This document shows positions 6,315 through 15,454 of a stretch of 30,157 bases of DNA, piece after piece. Each line of letters begins with the position of its first letter. Position 1 is the first letter of the stretch. Location of the stretch: the NCBI GenBank assembly GCA_900551005.1, contig URUL01000013.1:1-30157 (forward strand), in the 5' to 3' direction. Source of the stretch: an uncultured Ruminococcus sp. Its GTDB lineage: Bacteria > Bacillota > Clostridia > Oscillospirales > CAG-272. The notes under the pieces were generated by a model. That model saw only the letters and a list, made by a program, of their open reading frames with translations, ran no database searches and was not told the DNA's origin. The position numbers and the translations under genes were made by a program.

Positions 6315-7613
6315 TCATGAGCGGGGCTTCGTTATCATGTTTATCATTTCAAACAAAACGCGCGGATTCAAGCCTTTGATCATCAAAGTATTATTTTTTC
6401 GGATGGGTTTGAACACAAATCCGATGATTACGTTCGTAAAAAATTGCGTAATGACCGAAGCGACTGCAGCACCGACGGCACCCCATATCGGAATCAAAAC
6501 GAAATTCAGCGCAACATTGGCAAACGCGCCCGTTACGTTGATCGCAGTCAAATATTTCTGCTTGCCCTCTGCCAGAATCCAGATATTACGCACGGAGCCG
6601 TAATGCCCGAAGGTGTTGTACCATACGGCAACCGCAAGAATTCCCGCAGTTTTTGCATATTCCGTACCGTACAGCAAAAACACGAGCGGCTTCGCAAGCA
6701 CCGTCATGCCCACGCTTTGCGCGAGAGACAAACACGTAATAATGCTATATAATTGAATCATTCTTTTTTCATACAATTCCGGATTCCGCTCTTTTTCATC
6801 CAGAATGACGGGACGCGCGGAATCCAATATTGCCGAAAACACAAAAGCGCTTATACCGATACAGGTAATTGCAGCGGAATAAAATCCCGTTTCCGTTTCC
6901 CCAACCATCAGCTTAATCATGATTCGGTCCGTATTCTGAAAAATGACAACCATCAAACTCGGAATGATATAATATTTGCTTTCGGACAGAAGCTGCTTTC
7001 CCACGCGAAAGTCAACCGACAGACGTTGACCGCCCACTCTTTTATAAATAACGATCAGAATAACGGAAATCAGAAAATAGTCGATCACGTTTGAAAAAGC
7101 AAACCAACCGACACTTTTTTGTGTCACAAGCAAATATATCTTATATACAGCAACCGCGATATACGCAACGAGAGCGGCAATGGACGGATATTTTGACATC
7201 AGTTTGGATTGAAACCAATACTGTGTCATTTCCGTTGCATTAAAGATCAAGGTCAGGCTGTACAATGCGCAAACCAGGATTGTTTCCGTTTCTCCCGCAT
7301 TGACAAGCATGACGAAAGCAATGGAACCTACCATACAAAACACGGCGGAAATGATATTGAGCATGAGTGAAGTTCCCAATATCACGCCTTCGTGTTCGGG
7401 AGATCTGACGAATTCCTTGACCAAGGTATGCCTCAGTCCAAGCTGCATGAGCGGCATGGTAAACGCCACTACCGAGGAAACATAACTAAGCACGCCATAA
7501 TTGGATGGGCCTAAATATCGAGCCGTAATCAAACCGATCACAAGATTCAGCAGAGATTGAACAATTTTGCAACCGATGATCCAGCCCGCATTCTTAAAAA
7601 CACTATTTTTCAA
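6315..7613 (-). CDS. Wzx-type oligosaccharide flippase (MOP superfamily)
   Basis: A 432-aa polytopic membrane protein with about 12-14 hydrophobic segments. The N-terminus (KNAGWIIGCKIVQSLLNLV, then ITARYLGPSNYGVLSYVSS) is the classic polysaccharide-export RfbX/Wzx pattern. It should move the undecaprenyl-pyrophosphate-linked repeat unit from the cytoplasmic to the outer face, supplying the EpsG-type polymerase encoded upstream in the operon. The only start that fits the family is TTG at 7613 with a modest AAGAGA ribosome binding site; no ATG lies near it. It abuts the DHH gene downstream, and 18 bp separate it from the preceding GT2 gene. Confidence 0.9.
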   Translation of the reverse strand: MKNSVFKNAGWIIGCKIVQSLLNLVIGLITARYLGPSNYGVLSYVSSVVAFTMPLMQLGLRHTLVKEFVRSPEHEGVILGTSLMLNIISAVFCMVGSIAFVMLVNAGETETILVCALYSLTLIFNATEMTQYWFQSKLMSKYPSIAALVAYIAVAVYKIYLLVTQKSVGWFAFSNVIDYFLISVILIVIYKRVGGQRLSVDFRVGKQLLSESKYYIIPSLMVVIFQNTDRIMIKLMVGETETGFYSAAITCIGISAFVFSAILDSARPVILDEKERNPELYEKRMIQLYSIITCLSLAQSVGMTVLAKPLVFLLYGTEYAKTAGILAVAVWYNTFGHYGSVRNIWILAEGKQKYLTAINVTGAFANVALNFVLIPIWGAVGAAVASVITQFFTNVIIGFVFKPIRKNNTLMIKGLNPRVLFEMINMITKPRS

Positions 7614-7631
7614 ATTGTTCTCTTTTCTATC

Positions 7632-8588
7632 TTATCTGTAATATTTGAATCGGATTGCCTTTTTATAAAGTGGATACAGACCATGTGCTACAATCCAAGC
7701 CAATTTTTTATGATGATTGTTGATAGGCTTATGATATTTATACAACCTGCGAACCGTTTGCACACTCTCTTTATGAGTTTTACTGTATTTCTTATCATTC
7801 GTGCGGCACAATACCTCTAAAAACTGCAAATGCGTACGAGCCTCCATATTATAAGCCTGCTCCATATATTCAGAACAATACTTCTCCACAAGCTCTTTTT
7901 TGCGATTACAAAAATAAAGCATCGAAAAATATTTTTCCGCAAAAACCTGTCGGGAACAAGAATCCTGTCGGGTGTTATACTGATACAACGTAATATAATG
8001 ACGGACAAATACAGGCTTTTTCAAATAGCACTGAAACATGAAAAATCCGTCTTCATTGATATTTTTTCCCTCCTCAAAGCAAAGATCTTCAATAAAAGAT
8101 TTTTTAAAGAGCTTAGACCAGACCGCATTGATGTTATATTCTCCGCTCAAAGAGAGCAGCAACGGCTGATCGTTCCGAAAAACGGTATATGTACCCTCTT
8201 TACCGGTATTTTCCGTATTTGCGTTTTTATCGCCGTTTTGTATAGGTGCCCATACGATATCCGCTCCATATTCCCTTGCATCATTCAATAACACAGCCAC
8301 CGCCTCGGGATACAGCTCGTCATCGCTGTCAACGAACATGATATATTCGCCGTTTGCATGACTAAGTCCAGTATTTCTCGCGCCGGAAACGCCTTTGTTT
8401 TCCTGATGAATTACGGTAATGCGGGGATCTCTTTTTGCGTAATCATCACATATGTTCGGGCAATTATCGGGAGATTGATCGTCCACTAGAATAATCTGAA
8501 GATTTTGATAAGACTGTTTACAAAGAGAGTCGATGCAAGCAGGCAAATAATCTTCTGTACCATACACGGGAACGATAATACTTACCAA
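7632..8588 (-). CDS. GT2 family glycosyltransferase
   Basis: A GT-A-fold inverting glycosyltransferase. The N-terminal block is VSIIVPVYGTEDYL, followed by VDDQSPDNCP, the GVSGARNTGL loop and the metal-binding FVDSDDELYPEA. The C-terminal third has basic and aromatic clusters typical of membrane-associated GT2 enzymes. The coordinate given uses a TTG codon at 8588, which has no ribosome binding site within range. A better-placed site (AAGGGGAG, 8613-8620) is 6 nt from an in-frame ATT at 8606-8604, which would add KEYSA before LVSIIVPVY, the usual spacing for this family. Translation may therefore start at a rare ATT codon, or the original ATG has mutated. The acceptor and donor sugars cannot be deduced. 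Confidence 0.85.
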   Translation of the reverse strand: MVSIIVPVYGTEDYLPACIDSLCKQSYQNLQIILVDDQSPDNCPNICDDYAKRDPRITVIHQENKGVSGARNTGLSHANGEYIMFVDSDDELYPEAVAVLLNDAREYGADIVWAPIQNGDKNANTENTGKEGTYTVFRNDQPLLLSLSGEYNINAVWSKLFKKSFIEDLCFEEGKNINEDGFFMFQCYLKKPVFVRHYITLYQYNTRQDSCSRQVFAEKYFSMLYFCNRKKELVEKYCSEYMEQAYNMEARTHLQFLEVLCRTNDKKYSKTHKESVQTVRRLYKYHKPINNHHKKLAWIVAHGLYPLYKKAIRFKYYR

Positions 8589-8671
8589 AGCACTATATTC
8601 TTTAATATAAATCTCCCCTTTTTCGATATCAATTCAATCAAAATCAGCCGAATGAAAATCATCCGTTGCCC

Positions 8672-8749
8672 ACTGCGCACCGCGTGGAGGTTTTGATTTC
8701 GCGCAGTTCCCCCTAGATAGCCAGGGGGAGTTTGTTTTGCAAAACAAAC
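8672..8749. repeat. Three adjacent inverted repeats in the 3' spacer of the large surface-protein gene
   Basis: Within the 178-bp spacer (8589-8766) three stems lie back to back. ACTGCGC (8672-8678) pairs with GCGCAGT (8701-8707), TCCCCCT (8708-8714) with AGGGGGA (8723-8729), and a 20-bp perfect palindrome centred on TTTTGCAAAA occupies 8730-8749. The G/C stem has a T-run only on the plus strand, where no gene is read, so it is not a simple terminator for the minus operon. It may be a small palindromic mobile repeat or a folded mRNA element between the 4.6-kb gene and the downstream genes. Confidence 0.55.
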
Positions 8750-8766
8750 AAAATGGAATCATGCGA

Positions 8767-11700
8767 TCAGTTCAGGATCATCTTGCCATCGGCATCAAAG
8801 GAGTAGACTCCAGCCTCCAAAAGCGAACCGTCCGCAAAAGCAAACCCAGATACAAACCTTGCGCCCAAGTAAATGGTTGTATTCTTCAAAACCTTGTTTC
8901 CGTCATCAATGAAATAGAAATCGCCGTTGAACTCGATCAACTGATAGCATCTCTGGAGGACGCCGTTTTTGTAGAAATAATCGCCCACAAGGCCGTTCTT
9001 GACCACCATTTTGCCGTTGGCATCGAACTCATAATATCCTGCCGAGAGGGGCAATCCATCCGCATACTTGAAGCCTGCTACGAACTTCTCGCTCAGATAT
9101 ACACGGGTGTTCTTTAAGAGCTTATTGCCGCTGTCGATGAAGTAGAAATCGCCTTCAAATTCAACGAGCTGATAGCTTCTTTGCAGAACATTGTTCTTAT
9201 AGAAATAATCTCCGATAGGCCCGTTCTTGACAATCATCTTGCCGTCTGCATCGAAATCATAATAACCGGCAGGAATGGCAGTGTCATCCGCAAAGGTAAA
9301 GCCCGTCACAAACTTCTCGCTCAGATATACACGGGTATTCTTCAGAATCTTATTTCCATTGTCAATGAAGTAGAAATCCCCATTGTACTCGACCAGCTTA
9401 TATGCTCTCTGCTGTACTCCGTTCTTATAGAAGTAATCCCCTACAGGACCGTTCTTGACAATCATCTTGCCGTCTGCATCGAACTCATAGTAGCCCGCAC
9501 TAAGAGCTGTTCCATCTGCATAGGTAAACCCGGATACAAAGTTCGCACTCAAATATACCCGTGTATTCTTCAGCAGCTTGTTGCCCGCATCTATGAAGTA
9601 GAAGTTGCCTTCACTGTCCTGCACTAGGCGATAAGTCTTCACTTTCCTACCGTCAACATAGAAATAATCCCCATATGCTCCGTTCAGGAGAGTTGCAACT
9701 CCATCCGTACCGCAGTCGTAATAAATTAACGCACCGGTGGATAGAGCACCGCCACCGTCAGTAGCATCATAGAAGCTGGCAATACCGGTCTGCATATAAC
9801 CCTGTCTGTTGAACAGATATGTTTTGCCGTCGATCTCATAAGGTCTGGAAGAGGTTGAGTCGGGAGACATATCTCTGTAATAACCGGGTCCATACCAATA
9901 ACGTCTTCCCGCGCTATCTCTTGTCCATGTACCGGTCGTAAGTCGTCCATTATCAAAGAGGAACTTAACACCCCTATCAGCATACTGCTCGCCATCTGCA
10001 CCGGCAAAAGTGGTTGTATCAAAGTAGTACCACTCGCCATCAACATCAAACCAACCACTGGTCAGCTTACCGTTGACCGCATAGTAGTTCTTACCGTCAA
10101 TGGTCTGCATACCAGTTACAGTGGACTCTCTTCCGCAATCACAAACGAGCTTATCGCCGGAAACCCCGAAAGTATGTCCAGTAGCGGGAACGGTGGTGCC
10201 CCACTCTACAGGAGAGTTACAGCCTTCGCAGAAGGTTCTGCCTGTATAGCCGTTCTCTGTACAGGTAGGTTCCTTGTCGGGAAGAGCTACAGGAGTATGT
10301 ACATGCGTTGTTCCGTGTGCGATGAAGTAATCCTTATCCATATTAGCCATGCTGGTGTACATTTCTGTATCAACATGGAACTCTTCATTGGAGAAGGTGC
10401 TTGTGGTTCCGTTAACATGAGTAATAAGACCCATATCAACGTCCATCTTCATATCCTGTGCCCAGAAGGAGTAACTGGTCCAGTAAGTCTGAGCTGTATA
10501 ACCGGGAGTCTTAATATCGGTATCAAAGTAAAGAATACGCACGGGAAGCTTGGCGAGAACTGCTGCGCCGGTATCGTAGTTGACACCGGTACGGGTAATC
10601 GTAATCGTTGCTGTGTTGGTTTCCTCTGCAATGGTATAGGTTGCAGTGAAGCCTTCTGCAAGCTCCATGTGATCGAGCTGCCAATGGTTAACATTGTTTA
10701 GGTCAATAACAGTTTCTACAGTCTGAATAGTCTCGATTGCGGTTGCTTCGAGGTTCATCCAGTAGATAGAACCAAAGGGGATTCTATCGAGCGTAGTATC
10801 TGCAGGAACGAGCTTGATTGTGGAATCGGTCGATCCGGATTCAACCTTAACAACACGGATAACAACAGACTTATTGCCTGCGTTATCGCAAATTTCAAAC
10901 TTTACACGGTGATATCCGTCTGCAACGGTAATTCCGTTTGCGGAAAGAACACCGTTTGCAAATGTAGACTCAACCTCTACACCGTCAATATAAACCTTTG
11001 CCGATGCAGCGTTAAGACCGGATACGTTATAAATTGTATACTGGTTCTTGTTACCGTCAAGCAGGAAGTTCTTATCAGCTACTGCTGCGGAAAGGTTGAG
11101 AACATTGCTTGTTGTTGTAACAACACCACGCTTTACAAGAGCGGTAGTGCCATCAAGATAGATCTTATCAAAGATGGGGTTTTCTCTGTCGTCAACAGCA
11201 TCAGAATAGTCTACTGTGAAGTTATCAAGATAATAAGTATACTTACCGTTGATAGAACCGTTTTCCTGCCAGAGCTTATTGTTAATTGCCTTGTGGAATA
11301 CGATTGCAAGGAAGAATTCGCCCTTTTCTCCGGTCATACCGTCGGAAGGATCAATGTCATACTGCTTATCAGCCTGCATTGAAATCTTATCGAAAGCACT
11401 GATGTCCATTGAGAGATAATGCCAGCCGGATTCATCGATATTGTAATAAACATTCTCGGATTCCATTACGCTGACAACGTTATCGGTATCAAAGACACCG
11501 TCGCCATCGGAGTCGGTCTTATAGTGCCACTGTACCCAACACTGAATATTATCCTCGGGAACATAGAGCCAGAAGCCTACTCTCTTGGCATTTTCAAGCA
11601 CGATTGCGTCACCATCAACGCCAAGTCTGATCCAAGCGTACTGCTCCGAGTGAGAATCCTTGGAAGACAGACCGTTAGTCTCAAGACGCATGGAATAGTT

Positions 11701-13407
11701 GCCGTCGTGAACCTGTCCGTTTGTCCTGTCCGCCAGTGACAGGTTGAGATAATAGTCCCAATGAGCCGCATTCTTTCTGTTATTAATAACATTCCAAATG
11801 TCGATATCGGGCTGACCGCCTTCAAAGTCCCAGAGAACCTCTGAGCCTTTACCCAAATTGAGCTGAACTGATGCGGTGGGCTTATTGCCCATATTAAGTG
11901 TTGCAGTAATGGTACTGGTAACATCAGCAGGCGCATTTGCATCGCTCACTGCAACGAAGCTCAGGCCTTCAAAGCTACCGAGAGCAGCATTGGTGGTAGT
12001 AAAGCTTACGTCATTATATCCAAGACCGATTTCATATGCTACACCATTAATTGTTGCAGTAGCCTTAATGGGAATCTTGACAGTCTTGCCAAAGGGAACG
12101 GTTACTACAGGCTGTTCAAAATAAAGTGTATCGGGGGTAATGATGGTAATGACCTTTTCACCGACGACTTTGCCTTCATAAACCATCTGGACTGTTACGA
12201 TACCTTCGGTGCCATTGGAGGTGAAAACACCATTTTCGATCGTACCCATACCCGCTTCTTTAATCTGCCATTGGACATCGGCGGGAACATCCACCTTGGT
12301 ACCCACGGCGTCGGTTCCGAGAGCATGGAAAGTTACAGAACTTCCGGGAGTGTAGTAATCATAGTCAGCAGAAATTGTTGCACGCGCAAATTGACCGTCT
12401 GCGGGAGCGGTCGAAATAACCAGGATCGTATTGGAGGTAGGACGCTCACCGCCGTCAGACAGAGAGCAGTTGACCTTCAGATCCTCACCGGGACGCTGAG
12501 AGCAGAAGGTCGTGGAACCGCCACCGTCACAGTTCGCGGCAATGACACAACCCATCTTGATCATGTACTCAGCCATCTCGTAGGAGGTGAAGCCGGTAGA
12601 GTAGGGAGCCTGCTCACCGTCGGAAACGGCGATCACCAGAGAACCGTCGGCGCGGACGCCCACGAAGGTTCTGGAGGCGATACCCGAGCCGTGATCCGTT
12701 CCATACAGATTCACGGGGTTGCCGTTGGCGTCGGGCTTAACCAGGAATCCGAACAGCACGGGAATTGCCTGCTCCTCCCACCCCGTCAAGGGATCGGTAG
12801 AACTACGGATCCAGGTCTTGGGCATATCATCAGGTCTTTTCTCACCAGTAAGAGGGTGGTAATCATAGTTAATGACTACGAGAGTTTGAACACCGCCGGT
12901 CGCGAGAGTACCGTTGGTGATACGGCTGTTGGCATAGTACTGACCATCCAAAATGGAATAACCGAGAGGCTCACCAATAAGCTCGGGGTGCTGCTTGTAA
13001 TATGCTTCGGTGTACCAGCTCAGAGAGCAGTTGGTAGCAACAACTACGTTGCCGTATCCGAGCATATCTGCTTCGAGAGCCAGAGTAGAAGTGGACTGGG
13101 TACCGTAGTTACCCGGCTGCGGCCACATACCCTTTGTGCCGGGGATGACCTTAACAAATTCGTTGTTAACGTCAACAACTGCGGTGTGAAGTACCTGTCT
13201 GCGAGTACCGGCATCGTTGTTCAAAACTTGCTCATACTCTTTAACACCGGGAGCGATATCCCATTCTCTTTCGGAAATGACCTTGTAGTAATCACTTCCA
13301 CCGTTACCGTCATCGTAAATGCTGGCAGCAAAAGCGCTCACATTCAGTACGCTGACCAGCATGATAACAGCAAGCAACAATGCGACAAGTTTGTTTGTTC
13401 TTTTCAT
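8767..13407 (-). CDS. Large secreted phosphodiester-glycosidase-domain protein with cell-wall-binding-type repeats
   Basis: A 1546-aa exported protein. Residues 1-28 form a signal peptide (KR...LLAVIMLVSVLNVSAFAA). Residues of about 55-345 resemble the NAGPA/phosphodiester glycosidase domain, with the signature NCDGGGSTTF at 292-301 (family usual NxDGGGSxT) and GVRADGSLVIAVSDG before it. A BIG-like beta domain follows (about 345-435), then a carbohydrate-binding-like region starting WDFEGGQPD (W526). Next come an Ig-like segment, a cohesin-like beta segment (about 865-1010) and a Cys-paired linker (TCTENGYTG...CEGC, about 1035-1095). GWFDVDGEWYYFD-type wall-binding repeats precede four 76-aa repeats at 1246-1546. 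Family members cleave or remodel sugar-phosphodiester bonds; here it may trim the polymer made by the locus. LicD lies directly upstream. The ribosome binding site AGGAGGAG is very strong. Confidence 0.85.
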   Translation of the reverse strand: MKRTNKLVALLLAVIMLVSVLNVSAFAASIYDDGNGGSDYYKVISEREWDIAPGVKEYEQVLNNDAGTRRQVLHTAVVDVNNEFVKVIPGTKGMWPQPGNYGTQSTSTLALEADMLGYGNVVVATNCSLSWYTEAYYKQHPELIGEPLGYSILDGQYYANSRITNGTLATGGVQTLVVINYDYHPLTGEKRPDDMPKTWIRSSTDPLTGWEEQAIPVLFGFLVKPDANGNPVNLYGTDHGSGIASRTFVGVRADGSLVIAVSDGEQAPYSTGFTSYEMAEYMIKMGCVIAANCDGGGSTTFCSQRPGEDLKVNCSLSDGGERPTSNTILVISTAPADGQFARATISADYDYYTPGSSVTFHALGTDAVGTKVDVPADVQWQIKEAGMGTIENGVFTSNGTEGIVTVQMVYEGKVVGEKVITIITPDTLYFEQPVVTVPFGKTVKIPIKATATINGVAYEIGLGYNDVSFTTTNAALGSFEGLSFVAVSDANAPADVTSTITATLNMGNKPTASVQLNLGKGSEVLWDFEGGQPDIDIWNVINNRKNAAHWDYYLNLSLADRTNGQVHDGNYSMRLETNGLSSKDSHSEQYAWIRLGVDGDAIVLENAKRVGFWLYVPEDNIQCWVQWHYKTDSDGDGVFDTDNVVSVMESENVYYNIDESGWHYLSMDISAFDKISMQADKQYDIDPSDGMTGEKGEFFLAIVFHKAINNKLWQENGSINGKYTYYLDNFTVDYSDAVDDRENPIFDKIYLDGTTALVKRGVVTTTSNVLNLSAAVADKNFLLDGNKNQYTIYNVSGLNAASAKVYIDGVEVESTFANGVLSANGITVADGYHRVKFEICDNAGNKSVVIRVVKVESGSTDSTIKLVPADTTLDRIPFGSIYWMNLEATAIETIQTVETVIDLNNVNHWQLDHMELAEGFTATYTIAEETNTATITITRTGVNYDTGAAVLAKLPVRILYFDTDIKTPGYTAQTYWTSYSFWAQDMKMDVDMGLITHVNGTTSTFSNEEFHVDTEMYTSMANMDKDYFIAHGTTHVHTPVALPDKEPTCTENGYTGRTFCEGCNSPVEWGTTVPATGHTFGVSGDKLVCDCGRESTVTGMQTIDGKNYYAVNGKLTSGWFDVDGEWYYFDTTTFAGADGEQYADRGVKFLFDNGRLTTGTWTRDSAGRRYWYGPGYYRDMSPDSTSSRPYEIDGKTYLFNRQGYMQTGIASFYDATDGGGALSTGALIYYDCGTDGVATLLNGAYGDYFYVDGRKVKTYRLVQDSEGNFYFIDAGNKLLKNTRVYLSANFVSGFTYADGTALSAGYYEFDADGKMIVKNGPVGDYFYKNGVQQRAYKLVEYNGDFYFIDNGNKILKNTRVYLSEKFVTGFTFADDTAIPAGYYDFDADGKMIVKNGPIGDYFYKNNVLQRSYQLVEFEGDFYFIDSGNKLLKNTRVYLSEKFVAGFKYADGLPLSAGYYEFDANGKMVVKNGLVGDYFYKNGVLQRCYQLIEFNGDFYFIDDGNKVLKNTTIYLGARFVSGFAFADGSLLEAGVYSFDADGKMILN
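8770..9672 (-). repeat. Four tandem 228-bp repeats encoding 76-aa modules
   Basis: Four copies (77, 76, 76 and 72 residues) each begin GDYFY and end near FDADGKMIVKNG. Internal landmarks are YFID.GNK.LKNT and GFxxADG..L.AGYY.FD. Identity between the middle copies is high enough to suggest recent duplication or homogenisation. The modules look like long versions of choline/wall-binding repeats, with aromatic-Gly-Asp turns, and presumably anchor the protein to the wall. Confidence 0.85.
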
Positions 13408-13482
13408 TGGATTTTCTCCTCCTAATAATAATATCTATGTTAATAGCTTGCGCTAGTATCTTTTGAGATCCCTGTTTATAAC

Positions 13483-14286
13483 TTATAGCCGATACGCTTT
13501 GAAACCGTGGTGCGTTTTCTGCTTTTCTTTGGGCGGTTCGGGCAGGTAATCCCCGTACAGACAGGAAAGATAGGCATCATAGCCGACCGGTGCCGGGAAC
13601 ATTCGGCCTTCGAATTCCACTTCTATCGCCTCCGCAAACGCTTCTGCGGGAATGATACCGCGAGCTCCATAAACACACCAGGATTTTGCTCCCACGTAGT
13701 TGGTTCCCTGCTGTTCAGGCTTATTGCTTGCTTTCAAAATTTTCTTAATATAATGTTTTCCGCCGAGCATTTTACAGTAGACCATCAAAATGCCTTTAAT
13801 GAACCGCTTAATCGGATTGACGGAATCGGGCTTCCTGAGCTTGGATAATCTAAGGCCACCCATATTCCTATTAATGTATTTCGCCTCTTTTTTCGCTTTC
13901 TTAAAATCATCATCCCAGGCATCAAGCGGGAAAACATCAATATCGACGCCCAGTTCTATGCTGCTCTCATATCCGAGCTCATCCTTTCGCGTATCAAGAT
14001 CACAGATCTTTGCGAAGGGGAAAAGGTAATTTTCATCCTTTTCAAACGCATAAAGGCGATATTTCTCATTATCCTGAAACAGACGCAACAGCCGGTCATA
14101 ATCCTCTCTCGGAACCAAAACATCAACATCATCGTCCCAAGGAATAAACTTTTTATACCGAATTGCCCCAAGGAGCGTGCCGTATGCCAGAAAATATCTG
14201 ATATTGTTTTCTTTACAGAAGGCATCAAACATTTTCAGCATATCAAATTCAATTTCTTTCAGTTCCTGCAAGGTTAACTCTTTCAT
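13483..14286 (-). CDS. LicD-family phosphotransferase
   Basis: A 267-aa cytoplasmic protein of the LicD/fukutin-like nucleotidyltransferase fold. The core motif is intact: FLAYGTLLGAIRYKKFIPWD with GTLLGAIR at 36-43 and the acidic metal-binding PWDDDVDV at 49-56. Characterised LicD proteins transfer phosphocholine from CDP-choline onto a sugar of teichoic acid or LPS; related proteins move other phospho-groups. Here it probably adds a phosphodiester-linked substituent to the repeat unit. Its start overlaps the end of the GT4 gene by 38 bp, with a ribosome binding site (AGGGAG) inside that gene. No recognisable choline-uptake or choline-kinase gene (licA/licB) is visible, so the donor is unknown. 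The NadM-like nucleotidyltransferase in the same operon is a candidate source. Confidence 0.88.
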   Translation of the reverse strand: MKELTLQELKEIEFDMLKMFDAFCKENNIRYFLAYGTLLGAIRYKKFIPWDDDVDVLVPREDYDRLLRLFQDNEKYRLYAFEKDENYLFPFAKICDLDTRKDELGYESSIELGVDIDVFPLDAWDDDFKKAKKEAKYINRNMGGLRLSKLRKPDSVNPIKRFIKGILMVYCKMLGGKHYIKKILKASNKPEQQGTNYVGAKSWCVYGARGIIPAEAFAEAIEVEFEGRMFPAPVGYDAYLSCLYGDYLPEPPKEKQKTHHGFKAYRL

Positions 14287-15454
14287 ATAGCTCTAAATAC
14301 TCCCTATATCTTCCATTTTTTTCATATCCCTTCGCTCTGTTTATACAGGCTTCTTTGGTATATGGCTTCTCGTCACATATATAGATGATCTCTTTGATCA
14401 GAGATTCCACATCGTTTCGTTCCACTACGGAACCGGTTTCCGCATCGAAACACTCCGGAGAACCCCCACTGTTAAAGGTTACACCGGGTATGCCGCAGGC
14501 GAGTGCCTCCATGTTTACGGTTGGGAAATTATCCTCCCTTGTGGGATTTACAAACAGATCCGCCGCAGAGTATATCTGCGCCAGTTCCTGCTGGTTCTGG
14601 GTTCGGCGAATCGCGAGAATATTCTCCGGAAGCATTTTTTCCACCTTTGAACTTGTCCCCACCAGGACAATTGCATAAGCATCCGGGAGTCTCTTTGCCA
14701 GTTCAATAAACACATCAATGCCTTTACGCCTCTCCCATTCAAAAGAGACACCCAATAGAATCTTCTTTCCCTCAAGACCATGTTTCTTTCTAAAATCACT
14801 GGGAGATGGCTTAAAAATATCTAAATTGATACCATTCGGAATCACATGAACGGGGTAGTCATGCAAAAATGACTGTCGGACGTTATCCGCAAGCCAACGC
14901 GACGGCGTTACGATTGTCAAATCCAGTCCATCAAACAGTTCCTTCTTTTTATCAAACAGTTCCTGACTTCTGTCGAAAAGCCAGGAATAGGTGCGCCTTT
15001 GAACACATTGGGCGCACCGCGACTGCCATTTGTTACATTCCGCCATATCAAAATATGTACAATACCCTGTAAATGCCCAGCAATCATGAAATGTCCATAT
15101 GACCTTGATTTGTTTCTCTTTGATATAGGAAAACAGCATTTCCAGGTTGCAATCATGGCCGTGAATATTATGCAAATGGAGAATATCCGGCGAAATACTG
15201 TCAAGCTTGGCAATCATCTTCTTCGTTGCCCCGGAAGAATGGAATCCCCAGTTGCCAAAAAGATGTGCCTTTAAGGACTGCATGCGGATATATTTTTTGC
15301 TTGCACAGCTATCTGCGTTGGCGTATGCTACCGTATCACCACTGTGAAAAATATAGTTTTCTATGCCATGATCGTTCATTCGCTCGCTTAATTCAACACA
15401 TATTTTTCCTGTGCTTCCGTAGCCGCAGGCGGCATTGATTTGTACTACTTTCAT
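14249..15454 (-). CDS. GT4 family glycosyltransferase
   Basis: A 401-aa retaining GT-B glycosyltransferase. The start at 15454 (MKVVQINAACGYGSTGKICV) is chosen because it matches the family N-terminus and forms an ATGA overlap with the upstream polymerase gene; the open frame upstream of it lies within that gene. Family blocks include GSTGKI near the N-terminus, HLHNIHGHD, VIPNGINLDIFKP, and the donor-binding region with PTREDNFPTVNMEALACGIP, which carries the E-x7-E motif. The N-terminal GYGSTGKI wording and the 'WTFHDCWAFTGYC' block are common in polysaccharide-locus GT4 enzymes that add hexoses to lipid-linked intermediates. Specificity is unknown. Confidence 0.88.
   Translation of the reverse strand: MKVVQINAACGYGSTGKICVELSERMNDHGIENYIFHSGDTVAYANADSCASKKYIRMQSLKAHLFGNWGFHSSGATKKMIAKLDSISPDILHLHNIHGHDCNLEMLFSYIKEKQIKVIWTFHDCWAFTGYCTYFDMAECNKWQSRCAQCVQRRTYSWLFDRSQELFDKKKELFDGLDLTIVTPSRWLADNVRQSFLHDYPVHVIPNGINLDIFKPSPSDFRKKHGLEGKKILLGVSFEWERRKGIDVFIELAKRLPDAYAIVLVGTSSKVEKMLPENILAIRRTQNQQELAQIYSAADLFVNPTREDNFPTVNMEALACGIPGVTFNSGGSPECFDAETGSVVERNDVESLIKEIIYICDEKPYTKEACINRAKGYEKNGRYREYLELYERVNLAGTERN

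Noticed and set aside
8770..9672. Tandem repeats considered as a CRISPR array
   Set aside because: Units are 228 bp, contiguous without spacers, and code for in-frame protein repeats.
12271..13425. Long plus-strand open frame (384 codons)
   Set aside because: Antisense to the signal peptide and phosphodiester-glycosidase domain of the large secreted protein; no ribosome binding site and no motif.
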